Source of the DNA: Aquila chrysaetos chrysaetos
Lineage: Eukaryota > Chordata > Aves > Accipitriformes > Accipitridae
Length of the DNA stretch: 64,000 bases
Direction: 5' to 3'
NCBI RefSeq assembly: GCF_900496995.4
Contig: NC_044014.1
Coordinates: 8,093,001 to 8,157,000, forward strand
Positions within the stretch are counted from its first letter, which is position 1. Each line of letters begins with the position of its first letter. Shown here piece after piece: positions 24,601-38,254 of the stretch. Made by a program: the position numbers and the translations under genes. The notes beneath the pieces were generated by a model that was not told the origin of the DNA, did not search any database, and saw only the letters and a list, made by a program, of their open reading frames with translations.

Positions 24601-27600
24601 GAGTTTTTCACAACTTAAAAAAAGATCTTTAAAAGGTCCAGTGCTATTAGGACTCCAGTGTTTCTTTCTTAACTTCTCTCTGAATGCTTTATTTTCTAGC
24701 ATTTGAACTTAAACTGTACCTTTTGAAATGGCTGTGTAATTCCTCTGCTTTCATTAGTGGTCAGAGCTCCCTTTGAGAAGTCTGTGGCAGTCACACTAAA
24801 CTTGCAGAGATACTTGTGGTGGTGAGTGAACGCCTGAGTCAATCCATTGTGTTAGAAGTGGATAATTTCATAGAATTCCTTTCAAGGAAACATTAAGAGT
24901 CCACAAGCTAATGATTTTAATATCCATTCAGTGACATCCAAAAAGGCACGAAGGTTTAGCCAGTCCCATAAAGTATGAATGATCAGTAGTGCCATGGGTA
25001 CCTAATTTGCCAGTTAGTAATTGGTGTTTCAGTTGGTTATGTATACTCCAGTCTGCAAGCATTTTCAGCTGGTATGATATAGAACACAAATATATGTATA
25101 AAAATGCAGTAATTGCAAAACTGGCAATATTGAATAAAACTAAACAAGCTGAAGAACATATTTTCTGATATTGCAAATATTTGTACTAGAAAAATTACGT
25201 GAATATTCATTCTCAAGATGATTTTGAGTGTTAGCCGATTCCTTTGTTTTACTGATGAAGACTGTTTTCATGACAATGCATTGTTCAGAGTTCTTTGGTG
25301 AGAAAGGTGATCAATGTAAAAGGTGGACTTTTTTAGTTGATGAGATTAGGCAAGTGAACAGCTGCTGAGGACAGCTATGGAAGTATGGAAAAACCTCTCT
25401 AGAGTCGTGGGTTTTCAGAGCAGAATAAGAGCTGCAGTAGAGGAAAGCAGGACACCAGGTAAAGCAAAAAGCACATAGTTAAAATTGTCTAAAACTTTAA
25501 GGATTAGCCTGGTCCAGAAACCCACTGGAAACACTACAGTGGACATTGGGTAGAGAGAAGCAAGGGATGGTTTAACTATCAAACTAAGTGGTATAGGATG
25601 GATTAAGATAATGTGGTTACACACCTAAATAAATTCCCTAATATCCCTGTGGATATAGATTTCTGATAAAACTTTCATATTTTTATGTTCACTGTAACTC
25701 AGTCCTGTTTGCCATGAAGTTTTATTTTTATCAGTGGTATCTACTTGTAGTGAAAGCTCATTCTGCAGTTGGTAGCTTTTCCAAATTTATTTTCATTTTG
25801 CATGTGAAGTTTTCAATGGTTTTATCAAATTTCTTCTTCCAAGCAAAATGGGCAGAAGGATATATTTTTGGCAGTTGCTCAGTTGTATACTGTAAAATGA
25901 GTTGTGCAAGAACAATAATTTGGATCTTCAGGATTGCTGTTCAACAAATTAATTTTTTTCATAAGCAGCAGATAATTTCCTTTTAATTTCTTATTGAAAG
26001 TTTTATTCATATATATATTTAAATGTTTAAATATATTTGTAAATTATTTTGAAAAAACAAACAACCTACCCCCCCATTTTTTGTACATCTAGAACAAATA
26101 CATGTTCATTCAACATATTTGTCTAATATGTTTTGGCAAGATACTAAAAAAAATTGGGGACACACACACACAAATAAACATGTTTGTTGAAATTAACTGA
26201 ATCAATGCAAACCTGGGAATGGGGGGAAAAAATACACGAAAATTTTGAACCAAGCCTGATATTAAAGGTATATGTTTCTTTGGTAAGGAGGAAACATCAC
26301 ATAGCAAGAAAGAGTATGTTAATTATTGTTGTAGAAGCCTTGATCGAGATTTTGGAACGGTAACAACTTTAGATTTTAAGATTTAGCTTCAGATATGGAA
26401 ACAAAAGTCAGATTTTTATTCAAGCAATCTTAGGAAACACATTTTATGAACAATTTGAAAAAATTAATCCACAAATCAGTAAGATAATTTCCAAGTTTGT
26501 AAATATGTTTCCTAGTATATGTTGGTTTCTTAGAATATAGTATTGCTTCTGGCTGTGGTGTATCCTGATGTTTTAAGGAGCCAGTATACAATCTTTTGCA
26601 TTAGATTACCTTCAGCCTTTTTTTAATAGTGGTTTGTAATTAATGCCTGTTTCTAGTGGTGGGGAAAAAAATATTAAAAAGAGTCCATTTTCTACCTAGA
26701 GTTAATTACAGAAATTATTTCCTTTCTTTTCATTGGCACATTGTATAGTCTAGTGATCCTATAATACTAATCTAGCTCTTGATTTTTTTTTTCCCTGTTT
26801 CGTTTTGTTTGTTTTGTTGGTTTTTTTTTAAATCTTCTGTCAGCATGTTTTCACATGTCTGAACCTGCTAAAGGAAATACAAAGATTAAGAAGGAAGTAC
26901 ATGTCCAATTTTAGGTAGCCAATTCCTGGGCTTGTTCTTTTTGCATCTGTATCTGGTTTTGCAGTATATTTGAATGCATACTAACCAGGAGGTTGCTTGG
27001 GAATCCCAGCCTATTTTTATGAACCAAAATTTTTAGTGGATTTCTGTGCGACTGTGTGAGTGTATGTATGTATCAATTCACCTACATACAAATAAGACAT
27101 AACAGTGAACACAGGTTATAACTGATAATTAGTACATACTTTATTGACTACTGAACTACTTAAGCATCCCAAGAACAAGGCTAGCTCTCAAATGCTTAGA
27201 AAACTTTCTCCTCTTTCTGTTGTTGGGAGTTTTCTCTATGCCTGGGAAGTTACAGTGTGCCTGTCATCATGGATTCCTTGGTCATGGTCTACATCAGACA
27301 CTTTTCTTTGCAAGACTGTTTTCTTGACAGTTTCCCCAGAATACTTCAGGCGTTATCCTGCCATGTGGACAGGAGGGCTGGAGAATAGGTTGGAAAAGGC
27401 TTTTGCTACACTGGCCCCATAGTTTTGGGCTTTGGGGCCATGTCACAAAGAGAAGAAAAACATCTAGTCCTTCTCTAAAGCAGAGATGGAAATCATCTCA
27501 GAACATCAAAAAAAATTCCTTTTTTTCTTTTGAGTCTAGTGTTACGAAGGAGTGTATCGTGAGATTGGTGATACCTGTTTCCTTTCACTGTCTCCTCTAG

Positions 27601-30600
27601 CCCATATAAATAATCTAGCAATCACTTCACTGTACAGGTCATATATAATGACTGCATTCAATAATAGGGTTGAAAAAAGCAATAATGTTAAAGTCCATAT
27701 TTTAAAGATACATGCCAGAAACCTTTTTTTAATAATACAAATATCTGAGTGTTCAGAATAGAAGGAACTGCTTCCTGGTTTTGTACTTTAATGTTACTTT
27801 TTTTTGACATGAAATATTCCTTCCTTTCCTCTCAGCATGCAGAGTCGTCTAGGAGAATGTAATACTTTACAGGCGTATTCATCGACATTATTTCTTCTTT
27901 TCCCCCAAAACACATTAGACCATCCCTTTCAAGAATACCTAAGATCCACTTAGTGACTCTGACAGGTTGGAAAAAAATAAGGTTTTAATCTACAGTACAG
28001 CACTGACATACATGGTGTCAATTTTTGATACATACAGCGTGTTACATACCACTGATAGGGAATAAGAAATATTTGTAAAAATATTCTTCTTTAGTTGATG
28101 TAAAGACAATGAAATAAGATTTCTTATATGTGCTTGGATGAACAAGCTTTTCTTAGCATTTATTCAAAAGAATGTGACATACTTACTAAATTCTAATAAA
28201 GCTTTATTATGTTAATGTTTACAAATAGTTAAGCAAATATGAAGTATTAGTTATAGAGTAAAATTAAGCTTTCAAAAAAACATTTCCTTTTTAGTTCCTG
28301 AAAACAAGTAGTTTGGTTTAAAAGCAAAAGTCTTATGCTCTAACTATCATGCTGTGGCTTAGTTTTGTGACTTTTTTTGTATGCATCTAATAGTTTTTAA
28401 AGTTTAGCTGAATGATATTGCACTACTAGTAAGAGGTTGTCATACATACTGTTTCAGTATGTTGTAATCTCCGTATTTATTGATGGACGTTATTTATTGT
28501 GTCTTGTCTTAGAAATTCTGAATGGAAGTGCTATATCTAATGTTAACTTATGTTGTAGTTATGAGACTACAGTATTACTGATGACATTCTTACCTCTGTT
28601 TTCAAAAATAACCTAACTTTGTAGGTACAGTTTTGGAAGCAAATAGTAAATGAGATGGCAACAGACAAATGTGGTGCCTTTAAGAGGGATGTTTGTTTAT
28701 TGTCCCTTTGCATTTGCAAATTCTTTCAGACTGATAATTTAATGAAGCATTCGACCATTAAAACTGCATCCTGTATTGACACTCGTGTAAATATTTGGCC
28801 ATTTAAATGGTATTAGCAAGCTATAAACTTCTGAATGATCACTGTGGAGTTCAGTATCAGTATGTTAAGAAAGGTTGGAAAAATTGATTTTCATTGACAT
28901 CCAATATCTGCTAGGCTTTCAGAATGACAAGGCTAAGGTAAGGAAAGGCTATGAGACACAACATAATTATTTGCTGCATTTTATTTCCAGAGCATACTTC
29001 CAATATTGAACTGAAAGTAGTGGTGGGGTTATGCTCTGCGGTGGCTCATACACTGATGCATATAAATGAACTAAAGCCTGTAATGTGAAATCAATGCTTA
29101 TAGACTTTGTCCTGTAAAAGTCAGGCATTCACAGCCCCACATCAAAATGTTTTATTAATTTGAAAGTGAATGGACATCTTGTGTCCTCTTCTTGTGTTTT
29201 TTTTCTTGAATAATAAAACACTAAGGAAATTACTTCTCTTCATTTTTTCCTAAGATAGTTGTTCCTGTTCTGTTGCATCTTAATCTCAACAAGTATTTGA
29301 TAAATAGTCTGGGGCTTGCTTACTTTTTTTAAAAAAGGTGCATTTTCTATGTTCCATGACACAGTTTAGCTCTAACTCTTTCAATATAAATTACTTGGAA
29401 TGTATGCCTGTCACTGACAAGCAATTCGTATTATTTGCTTTGTCTTGCTCCTTATTTAAGTAACTACTAAGGTTTGCAGGAATTAGTAAACCAGCTATTA
29501 ATTAGATCAAATTAAAATAAACTTGCTTTCTTATGGTATAGCTAGTTGGTTAAAATTTTCCTTTCTCCTAGGCACAGCTGTTAATTTTTCTCCCTTGCAG
29601 CAAACTTCCTTGATAATAAATGTCCTCTCACTATCAGCAGTTTTCTTCTAACCTCTCTCATTTAGCTGATTTTTGTCCTTCTGATGTTTCATGTTCCAGT
29701 AGATCTTTGGCTCTTTACGTTTATTATCAAGTTTTAATTTGAGGGAGAGGCAGAAGGCATAAAGTAGCTGTGCTGGGTGTATGAAGATGCTCGGTTTTGT
29801 GAGTGTACTACTTGGGGTGTTCGAGAGCTTGAAACAGTGTTTACCTGCACTGCAGCTAGCCTGAAATATTGTGGTATTACTTGGTGAAACTTGGGAGTTG
29901 CCAGAAAGAAAAATCAAGGAAACTATTCATCTGGTTTGGGTTGATAAATAAAACCAGTTTACTTCGTGAGAAAGCTTGTGACTGTGCCAAAGTTAATAAA
30001 AAGTTGAGATGAACTTTGCTTGTTATGTTCAAAGGCTCTCTCCTTCCAAAAACAGCTTTCCATCAGATACTGCTAGAATATTGGAAGTCTCCTTGCCATC
30101 AGTGAGTCATACGCGTTGTAATCTGCGGTTGGTGTCACTGCATGGGAGCCAAATGTTCAGGGATACCTAAGTGTCTTTGGTCCCAGCTGTCCCTCGTTTC
30201 TTTTATGTGGTCTCACCCTGGGGGAGGAGGGAAGGGTGAAATGCTGGGAATCACCTCAGAGGTTTCTAGTAGAGAATATTTTCACCGTTAAGTCATCCAC
30301 TATGGAGATCTGCTCAAAGAAGTCCTTGGATTCAAAGGAAGCTCAAGAGGATGAGGGTCTGTACTGACAAACTCTGTAAGAGACCTTTTGGTAACATTTT
30401 TTTCTTTTTACTGTCTAATTATGCCCTTTTCCCATATTTTGCTCATCATGCAGTTTGCCATGATTGCAAGGACTAACAGTGGCTAGAGGTCATTGCTGCC
30501 TTTCTTCAAAATACTAGATGTTGCAGTACCAGGTCTTGTTTTCCTTCTGACATTCTCCTTCAAATAAGACTTGTTGCTTTCTGAAGAACAGGTCTTTAGA

Positions 30601-31100
30601 AATCTTACCACTCCTTTGTGCCACTCTTTGAATGGATGAGAAAATATCCAACTGTAAAAGAAAGTAGATTTGCATGAGGTAACTCCTGTAAAAGTGTTAT
30701 GATGGCCAGCTTCCTTCAGTAGTCGGATACTTTTCCGATCTGCTCAAAGACTGATTGCACAAGAGTTATCTCATGTTGCAAACAAACTTACAGCAACATT
30801 TCTTCTGCAGTGATGCAAACTAACAGACTTATCCATCTTGGATGAGCCATGACTTTAAAACATCTTGTCTTATTAATTAACTCCAGTTCTGGGCGTTAAG
30901 ATCCAGAACTAATGTAAGATTTCAGAAGAAACTATATTTCATCAAAATAGATGTATCCCTAAGGAGCGTAATTAAATGGCCAGAATAACTTTGTGTTAAG
31001 AGGAAATTTGTAATATTGTCCTTTGTAATATTCATGTTTGTCAGCATTCCTTAAGTGGGAGTTTACTTTCTGATCTTAATTATGATAGTTTCATTATCTA
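21605..31100 (+). other. PDZD8: PDZD8 intron 3, fourth part; no exon seen
   Basis: The first ~200 bp (21605-21800) are GC-rich and continue from the minisatellite; the rest is AT-rich intron. Small features are two adjacent copies of a TGTAACTTTTAAGCCC word (about 21973-22010), a repeated AAAGAAGAGCTACAC word 41 bp apart (about 22893 and 22934), and a slightly GC-richer patch at about 30090-30250. None has a gene signature. Confidence 0.7.
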
Positions 31101-31227
31101 TTCAAACACAAGGATTTGGAAATCTTTTTCCAACCTCAGTCATTTAGAGCAAGACTTTCAAAGGAACCATGGTAGGAAAATTGAGATTTGAGTACTTAGA
31201 CTCTGTGGCAAATCTCAGAAATAATTG
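31101..31227 (+). repeat. inverted repeat, left arm (127 bp)
   Basis: This 127-bp segment starts TTCAAACACAAGGATTTGG and ends CTCAGAAATAATTG. It is present again in reverse-complement orientation at 32567-32693. Aligning the arms by eye gives 10 mismatches and no gaps, about 92% identity. Similarity stops sharply at both ends, and there are no obvious target-site duplications. I cannot name the family. It could be two members of a short interspersed repeat or one local inverted duplication. Confidence 0.93.
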
Positions 31228-32566
31228 TCTCCTTGTTGTTTGATAATATGCAGAGCTACATAGCATAGGGGAGTGATTTTTTGGAAGGAGTTTTTGTTGC
31301 AGGTTTATATGCCTCCACAGCAAATTCATGTCATCTGTGGTTTTGACAGTTAAAATATTCAACTAGTGTTGTTTGAAATTGTAGTAATCCTCATTCATGT
31401 TGTTTCCATACAGCACATGCAACATTTGTGAATTGCTAACTTAAAGCCATACTATATGTAAATAAAAGACTAAAGCAGAAGAGTAATTCTTTTCTTTAAA
31501 GGAACATTTCTATTTTCTTCCACAGGTATTTCTAATACTTTCTGTTTCTTAACACTTAAGAGTTTATTATTTAATTTTTTAAACTTTAATTATGTATCAG
31601 AGTTTCTTTGGTGTAAATGGGATCTGCCTTAATTAAAACAAAACAAACAAACAACAACAACAACAAAACCCCCAAACCCTACCACAGTTGTCTGCATGGG
31701 CAGCTATTTACTTGCTTGCATTATAGAAGAACCTTGAATCTTGGAACTTGAAATAAGTTTATATTTGGTCTTGGTATTCTTACATTACTGGGTATTCACA
31801 ATAGACGTTAACAAAGTTTGAGAGAAAATATTATCTTTAAGTGACTGTGGGAAATGCAGAAAATTAGTGACAAAGCTTAGAAAGTTAATGCAAGTCTGCT
31901 TCTTCAAACTCCATGTTGTTGTTAAGCAAACTGTTACATAGTATAGCATTTTTATTTCTATAAAGAACTGAAAAACAATTAACAAAAATCCAGGATGTGG
32001 TGCTATTAAGATTATAGGAAAGGAGTGAAAGCCATTCAGCCAAGGAGAGGGTCATGTACCAAAGTTAAGTGATCCACTTCATCTGTGGAAAGCCATTGTA
32101 CACAACTAAGCAAACGAACACATTTCCAAAGAGGAGGATCAACTCCAGACAGTTCAAACATTGACAAATGAATAGAAACAAAGTAAATGCAGAAGGATGG
32201 AGGAGAAGACTGTCTACCTAAACTCAGTAAATTGAAACCAAATAGAAAATTTCCTATGGAGGTTTTCTACAAACAATGTCTGTCTCTGTTCTTGGGAATC
32301 AAAAAAGCAAATTAAATTTCTGACCTTGGAGCTGAAACATAGATTATGAGTTCCCCTTTCAAACAGACAGAATATACTTCAGTGGAATGATAGTAGACAG
32401 TCATCTGAAACAGTCCAGAAGGAATGTGCTTTAAAGGGGGGGAGTATATTTTTAAATTCATTAAGGACGGTCTTTATTAAGAAAAAAGTTGCCAAAGATC
32501 TCAGACACTGAGGTGTGTAAACAATTGACCACTACCTAGATATATTCTTATATCTAATGGTGTATA
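31228..32566 (+). other. spacer between the inverted repeat arms
   Basis: 1339 bp of AT-rich sequence separate the arms. It has no long open frame and no transposase signature. It includes an AAACAAACAAACAACAACAAC-type simple tract at about 31640-31680. Confidence 0.7.
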
Positions 32567-32693
32567 CCATTATTTCTGAGATTTGCCATAGAGTTTAAGT
32601 ACTCAAATCTCAATTTTCCTATGATGGTTCCTTTGAAAGTCTTGTTCTAAAGGATTAAGGCTGGAAAAAGATTTCCAAATCCTTGTGTTTGAA
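32567..32693 (-). repeat. inverted repeat, right arm (127 bp)
   Basis: The reverse complement of this segment matches 31101-31227 across its full length with about 92% identity. Seven of the ten differences are transitions. Both arms lie in the same PDZD8 intron, so the unspliced transcript could fold them into a long, nearly perfect duplex with a 1.34-kb loop. Confidence 0.93.
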
Positions 32694-33524
32694 GAGGGAC
32701 TTACAAATTATAAGAGATCTGTGCGTGGGTGTGGGATGAAACTCTACTACAGGCATTGCACCTCAGTCTTTTTTTTTTTTTTTAAAGAATAAGGTATTTG
32801 AGATTATTGAATTAAATTTTATCTTGTGTTTACCTTGCAAGATAAATGAGGAAAGTGTTCTGAGTCTTTGAAGAAACTTCTTAGGTTATTGTTAATTTAA
32901 GTTTGTTCTAAATATGCTTTAGCAATATCTAAGTACATGATAGTTTTCTCATTCCAAACACCTTTTTGTGTAGACTACTGAAGAGCTACTCGTAGTAACA
33001 TGTTTTATAACACAAATGTGGTATATTCAAAGTGATACCTAGATTGATTGCACAGTGCTCCTTTTAACAAAACTTCTTCCCAATAAAATGGATGATGATG
33101 TTGTGTTTAGTTGTAGCTTTGTTAGGACCGGGGCTTTTTGCAAGGTGAGCCATGTATTGCCTTTCCTGCTGATTTGTATTTGCATAGATTAGCTCAGTTT
33201 TGTTATTAATTATATATAAACTATTGAACAGATGTGTGCACACATACACTTATATATTTATTTTGCTGACAATTCCTTGCACTGGTCTCTAGTTTTGGCA
33301 TATTTGGCTTTTCAGAACTGGTGTCATTTGGTTCCATCCAGAGTGTAAAGTGGATTGGCAGACAGTTAATCTGTTATGTGATAACCTGCTTAATGAAGTC
33401 AATGAATGTCCTAATGTAATTTTTTAAATAATATTGGTTGTATAATTTTATTTAAGCTATCATTAGTAGTAATGAATCCTTGCAGTCAGCTTAATTGACA
33501 TACTCTTAACTTCTTTCTCTCTAG
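32694..33524 (+). other. PDZD8: PDZD8 intron 3, last part
   Basis: AT-rich intronic sequence with a T15 run at about 32770. It ends in a pyrimidine-rich tract and TCTCTCTAG at 33524, a strong acceptor for exon 4. No gene is seen. Confidence 0.75.
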
Positions 33525-33687
33525 GCAGAACTAGTGAAAGGGAATCTGCAAAGTGTTGGGCTCACGCTCCGCCTTGTGCAGTCCAAGGAAGAAGATGCAG
33601 GGCATGTTGTCATTGAAACTGTGACTCCAAACTCACCTGCTGCAGCTGCTGATCTACAGAGAGGAGACAGACTTCTAGCAATTGGCA
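33525..33687 (+). CDS. PDZD8: PDZD8 exon 4 (most of the PDZ domain)
   Basis: This 163-nt exon is bounded by CTCTCTAG and GTGAGT. It has 54 codons plus one base. It follows exon 3 in frame and splits a Ser codon with exon 5. It encodes most of the PDZ domain: the carboxylate-binding loop region SVGLTLRLVQ in place of the usual GLGF, then GHVVIETVTPNSPAA and LQRGDRLLAIG, the hallmark of PDZ strands B to D. PDZ domains bind C-terminal or internal peptide motifs. The exon alone is not a domain; the fold is completed by the first ~30 residues of exon 5. Confidence 0.96.
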
Positions 33688-36056
33688 GTGAGTAACATGT
33701 CAGCTTTCAAAATAAGTGTCACCTTGCAAACTAGGAGGACATGTCTGCATACAGTTCAACTGGACTGCCTTTTGCAGCAATTACAGTTATGCCTGGCACT
33801 CATAATAAATACATAAATGTTAGTTTTTACGGCCACTTAAGGTTATCATTCACTTTATTCTTTTTTTTTGCATGTTTATTTACTCTTTGCTAGGTAAAAG
33901 CCAAAATAAAGTTGAATAAACATTTGAGTGTAGTTATATATTAACTGCTGTAATAGTGATGCTGTGAGGCTTTCTACTTAGTTTCTTCCAGTGATGTTAT
34001 AAAATGTGCTTAGTTTACAAGGAAAACCATAACATTTTACATCCTAGGCCTGCATACTCAGCTTTGAACCTAAAGGTACTAAATAGAGTATGGAACAAGT
34101 AGTATAAATATATTTTTTACTAACAGAGTAATTGCCTGAAATGCCAGAATGACTCAAGAAGATCTGCTGAGTATTTGATAGTATTCTTATACTTTTAGTA
34201 TCAATTTTTGTCAGCTCTGACATGTGGGAGCCTAATTATTATTTAGAAATCTACTCTGAAGTTCTCATATTTGAAGACTTTGTCCAAATTGTAACTGGTA
34301 GGTAAGTGCTGCATTGAGGCAAAAGTTACCCTTGACTTTTGTAGGGAAGGGCACTGTATTTTGGTGGTGTTTTTTTTAATAAAGATTCTGTTGAAATGCC
34401 TGGGCATTATGAAGTGGATTGATACTAGTTTATATTCTACAGTTTTAAATTAGACCATCTCCAGATATAGCTTGAATGCTTCTGTTGTATATGGACCCTG
34501 TCACCAACAAAGAACTAGATCATAATCATAAACCATAATCAGAAACTGATCCTGGAAATCTTACTGCTTTAAACTTGAGAACTGGAGGGGACCTACAGAA
34601 TATGGCAGTGGACAGAAGGACAAATAAACCATTAACAAGAACCATGGGTAATCAACTTAGTGGAAGCAGCAGATGAGATCCTGTTTATCATCATTAAGAA
34701 ATAATGCAATATTTTCTACTCTACTGGATGTTGTGGGACTAAATAAAACATTATGGAGTAGGAATCATAAGTAGCTTAGTTTAAAGTTGTTTGGGCTTGT
34801 ATACTGTCCAGGGATTTATAGAGACTAAAAAGGAGTGGGAGTATCACTATATATTAATAACATTTTAGAAATAAATGTAGGTACCACTGATAAAATAGAA
34901 TGTAAACTGAAATCACTCTAGGGGAAAAACGGTAAAAGAAATTCTGTTAGGGTTATATTGTGAGTTTGGAGATTATCTCCATCATGTCACTGGTAGAGAA
35001 AGAAATGCAGAAAGAACTGCATAATTATGAGCTATATATAGTATCCCAGATATCCCTGCATGTGACAGCACACATGTTTCTTCTCCAAACGTTAACCGAA
35101 TAAATAAGAGGTAAAGTAATTTTATATTTGGTTCTGTTAAGTCATTAAGATACCGTAAAAGAGTTAGTGTGGTAAAATACTATAAAGGTAGAACTTTATA
35201 CACTTATGACATGAACTACTTAAACTCCCTGCTAGCACGGTTGCATTAATTTTTTTTTTTTTTTAAGTTTTTACCTGAGGTTTTACAGACCAGACCTTAA
35301 TCACTACAATGAGTTATTGTGATTAGGTACTGCCTAAATCCCCATTGCATTGCTCCAGTGATTTAAAAGGGTTTTGAGTTGCTTCAGACAGGCAGTTGAT
35401 GATTGCTCTAGAACAAGGGAAAAGTCATTTTTACATGACCCCCTGCATGACTTTGTTTGGACTATGTGCTCATTAAGATATTTTAGCTTGCATATAATTT
35501 GTCGAATCTTACCACAGGTTGGAGATACTGTCAAATGGCTCTGAAAGTTCTGATAAGGGAGATGATTCAGTTCACTGTTCAGCCACACTGAAAATGTAGC
35601 ATCACGCCTATGTTTTGTTAACATATTGGAACTATTTTCTTTGTTAGCCTGCGTCTGTTTTAATTCTAACTGTATTTAAAGATTCCCATCTCTTTTGAAT
35701 CCTTTATTACATGCCTGCTGCTGAAAAGTCCAAACTTGCAATAAGATCAAGGTTAAAAATGTTAGCATATAAAATCAGCATTACTCTACAAGATTACAGC
35801 ATTAATAACAGACAGCAAACTGGAGTATTTATGTCAGTATCTTTTCCAGCTCCTGAAGTGATATATTTCTATGAATAAAATGGGAAGGATCTATCTGTTA
35901 CACTTTAGTTAAGTCAGTTATGACAGAAGAGCTTCCTCTGTTAGTGAGCAACAGTATTATTACCACTATTAAAGATCTAAATGTTTGTTGACTGTTTTTG
36001 GCCATTTAGGTTCTTATCATAATTAACACTTAACAATTTTTGTCTTTTTTTAATAG
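33688..36056 (+). other. PDZD8: PDZD8 intron 4
   Basis: A 2369-bp AT-rich intron from the GTGAGT donor at 33688 to TTTTAATAG at 36056. A T16 run lies at about 35250. I see no RNA gene or repeat element that I can name. Confidence 0.85.
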
Positions 36057-38254
36057 GTGTTAAAATCACATCAACTGTCCAAGTGTTGAAGCTTATTAGA
36101 CAGGCTGGGGACAGAGTTTTAGTCTTTTATGAAAGGCCTGTTGGGTATAATCAGCATGGTTCGGCGCTGCAGGATGGATTTGGACAACTGGAAGACACTG
36201 CTTTCTTGACACAGCCAGAAGATGACCAAGCTAGTTTATCAGCTGATGTTGATAACAGAGATTTTGATTCAGAATTTGAGGACTTAGCTTGTGAATCATC
36301 TGACCAAAAAGAAGATCTGCCAACAACTCCGAGTCCCAAACGTTCAGTAGTAATACTTGCTGCTAAACCACTTGGAACTATATCACCAATTCTGAATCGA
36401 AAACTACATTTAGGAAGTTATCAGACAACATCAAAAACGCAACAAAAAGATGGAGCTAAAGTGGCAATGCCCAAAACTATGGAGGGTTCAGATGCATCAC
36501 AGCTATCAGGTAAACAATCACAAGGATCCAGTATTAAGCCTCCTGTGCCACCTAGGCCACAAAGTAAGCCTATTTTGCCTACTAGTGAAACTCAAAATCT
36601 GTTGGAAACTGGAGGTGTATCTTCTGAAAAACCAGAGAGACCACCTCCACCTACAAATAATGGAGATAAGTGTACAGAGAAGGTAGTAAAGAATAATGAT
36701 CAAATAGAAGACCCAGCGGTATCAAAAGTAATAACAGCACCAAAACAAGATACATTAAAAGATGGACTTTCAGAAAATGCACGTAGTTACAAAGATAGTG
36801 GAGATGATCATCAAACATGGGAATCGCCAGAAATTCCTTATAAAATCCGTCAAGGCCGATGGCCAAGGACGAGAACATCCTCCTGCCTATTTGAAGTAGA
36901 AGGATACCATAAGTACCTTAATGTTGCACTGTGGTGCAGAGACCCTTTCAAAGCAGGTGGTTTTATCTGCTTAGGATATGCAAGCATAAAACTTGAAGAA
37001 ATTGCTTTAGATTGTATAGCTACATCCTCAATGGAATATATTAGAACATTTAAACTGGATGCTCCTACACCTAAAGCAGCAGTCACTAGAACAGCATTGC
37101 GGAATTTGACAACCCATAAGGGATTCAATGAAAAATTTTGTTATGGCGATGTGACTTTACATTTCAAATATTTAAAAGAAGGTGAAATAGATGATTCAAA
37201 CTTCCTTCTGGAGAAGGAAAGGGAATGCCACTTGGAAGAAGAAGCTCGTGCGCTTCAGAAAGAGGATCCTTACTTGGGACAAATTGTTCTTACGGAGAAC
37301 AAGCATAACTTTCAAGATACTCAGTTTCAGAATCCAACTTGGTGTGATTACTGCAAAAAGAAAGTATGGACTAAAGCGGCTTCGCAGTGCATGCTCTGTG
37401 CTTATGTTTGCCATAAAAAATGTCAAGAAAAGTGTCTAGCTGAGACACCCTTTTGTGTAGGAGCTGAGAAGCGAATTGATCGAACTGTGGGAGTTTGTAG
37501 AGCAGAAGGACAGGAAGCTCCCCAAGCTGCATCCTCTCGCGTTGATTCAGAATCTAAATCTGTTAACAGAACTACAGGTTTGACCAGGCATATCATCAAT
37601 ACAAGCACCCGTTTGTTAAACCTTCGTCAAGTCCCCAAAGCTCGCCTTTCTGAGCAAGGAACAGAGGTGGTAGAACCTTCACCAAAGCACACACCAAACA
37701 CTTCTGATAATGAAAGTAGCGATACTGAAATCAGTGGGCCAAGCAGTCCTTCAAAACGTGCAGCAGGTACTGGGATAAAGTTGGTCCGAAAGGAGGGTGG
37801 TCTAGATGACAGTGTCTTCATTGCCGTTAAAGAAATTGGACGTGATCTCTACAGAAGTTTACCCACAGAGGAGCGTTTTCAGAAATTAGAATTTATGTTG
37901 GATAAGCTGCAGAATGAAATAGACCAGGAGCTGGAAAATAATAATTCACTTGTTAAAGAAGAAAAAGAGACAACCGATGCAAGGAAAAAAGCCTTGATTT
38001 CTGCTGCGCTGGCTAAGTCGGGTGAAAGACTGCAGGCCCTTACGCTGCTGATGATCCACTACAGAGCAGGCATTGAGGATATAGAGTCTTTGGAGAACAT
38101 GTCAATAGAGCGGCAGTCCAAAAGAGTGACTAAAGATTCAGAGGAACCCAATATAGCAGAAGAAATGGATAATGAAGATGTCAGTCTGACAGAGGCTCCA
38201 ACATTCAACATCATATCGGAAGAACCAGTTGATCCACCTCAATCAGTAGACTGA
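36057..38254 (+). CDS. PDZD8: PDZD8 exon 5 (end of PDZ, C2-like region, C1 zinc finger, coiled coil)
   Basis: The large terminal coding exon gives 732 residues ending in TGA at 38252-38254. The real reading frame starts at the acceptor (36057), so the frame is not an independent gene beginning at 36083, where the codon is GTG for Val. In order it shows the end of the PDZ (VKITSTVQVLKLIRQAGDRV); a low-complexity acidic and Ser-rich stretch; a proline motif KPPVPPRPQSKP (about 36537-36572) of SH3-ligand type; a C2-like beta region (about 36855-37180) containing LNVALWCRDPF; and a C1 zinc finger from His 37304 to Cys 37456. A charged coiled coil (about 37858-38100) follows. In PDZD8 work this C-terminal region binds late-endosomal Rab7. 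The protein tethers the ER to mitochondria and endosomes and moves lipids through its SMP domain. No frameshift or internal stop is present. Confidence 0.97.

Noticed and set aside
36083..38254. A separate intronless gene starting at 36083
   Set aside because: The codon at 36083 is GTG inside the PDZ domain. The frame extends back to a splice acceptor at 36057 and joins exon 4, so it is the last exon of PDZD8.
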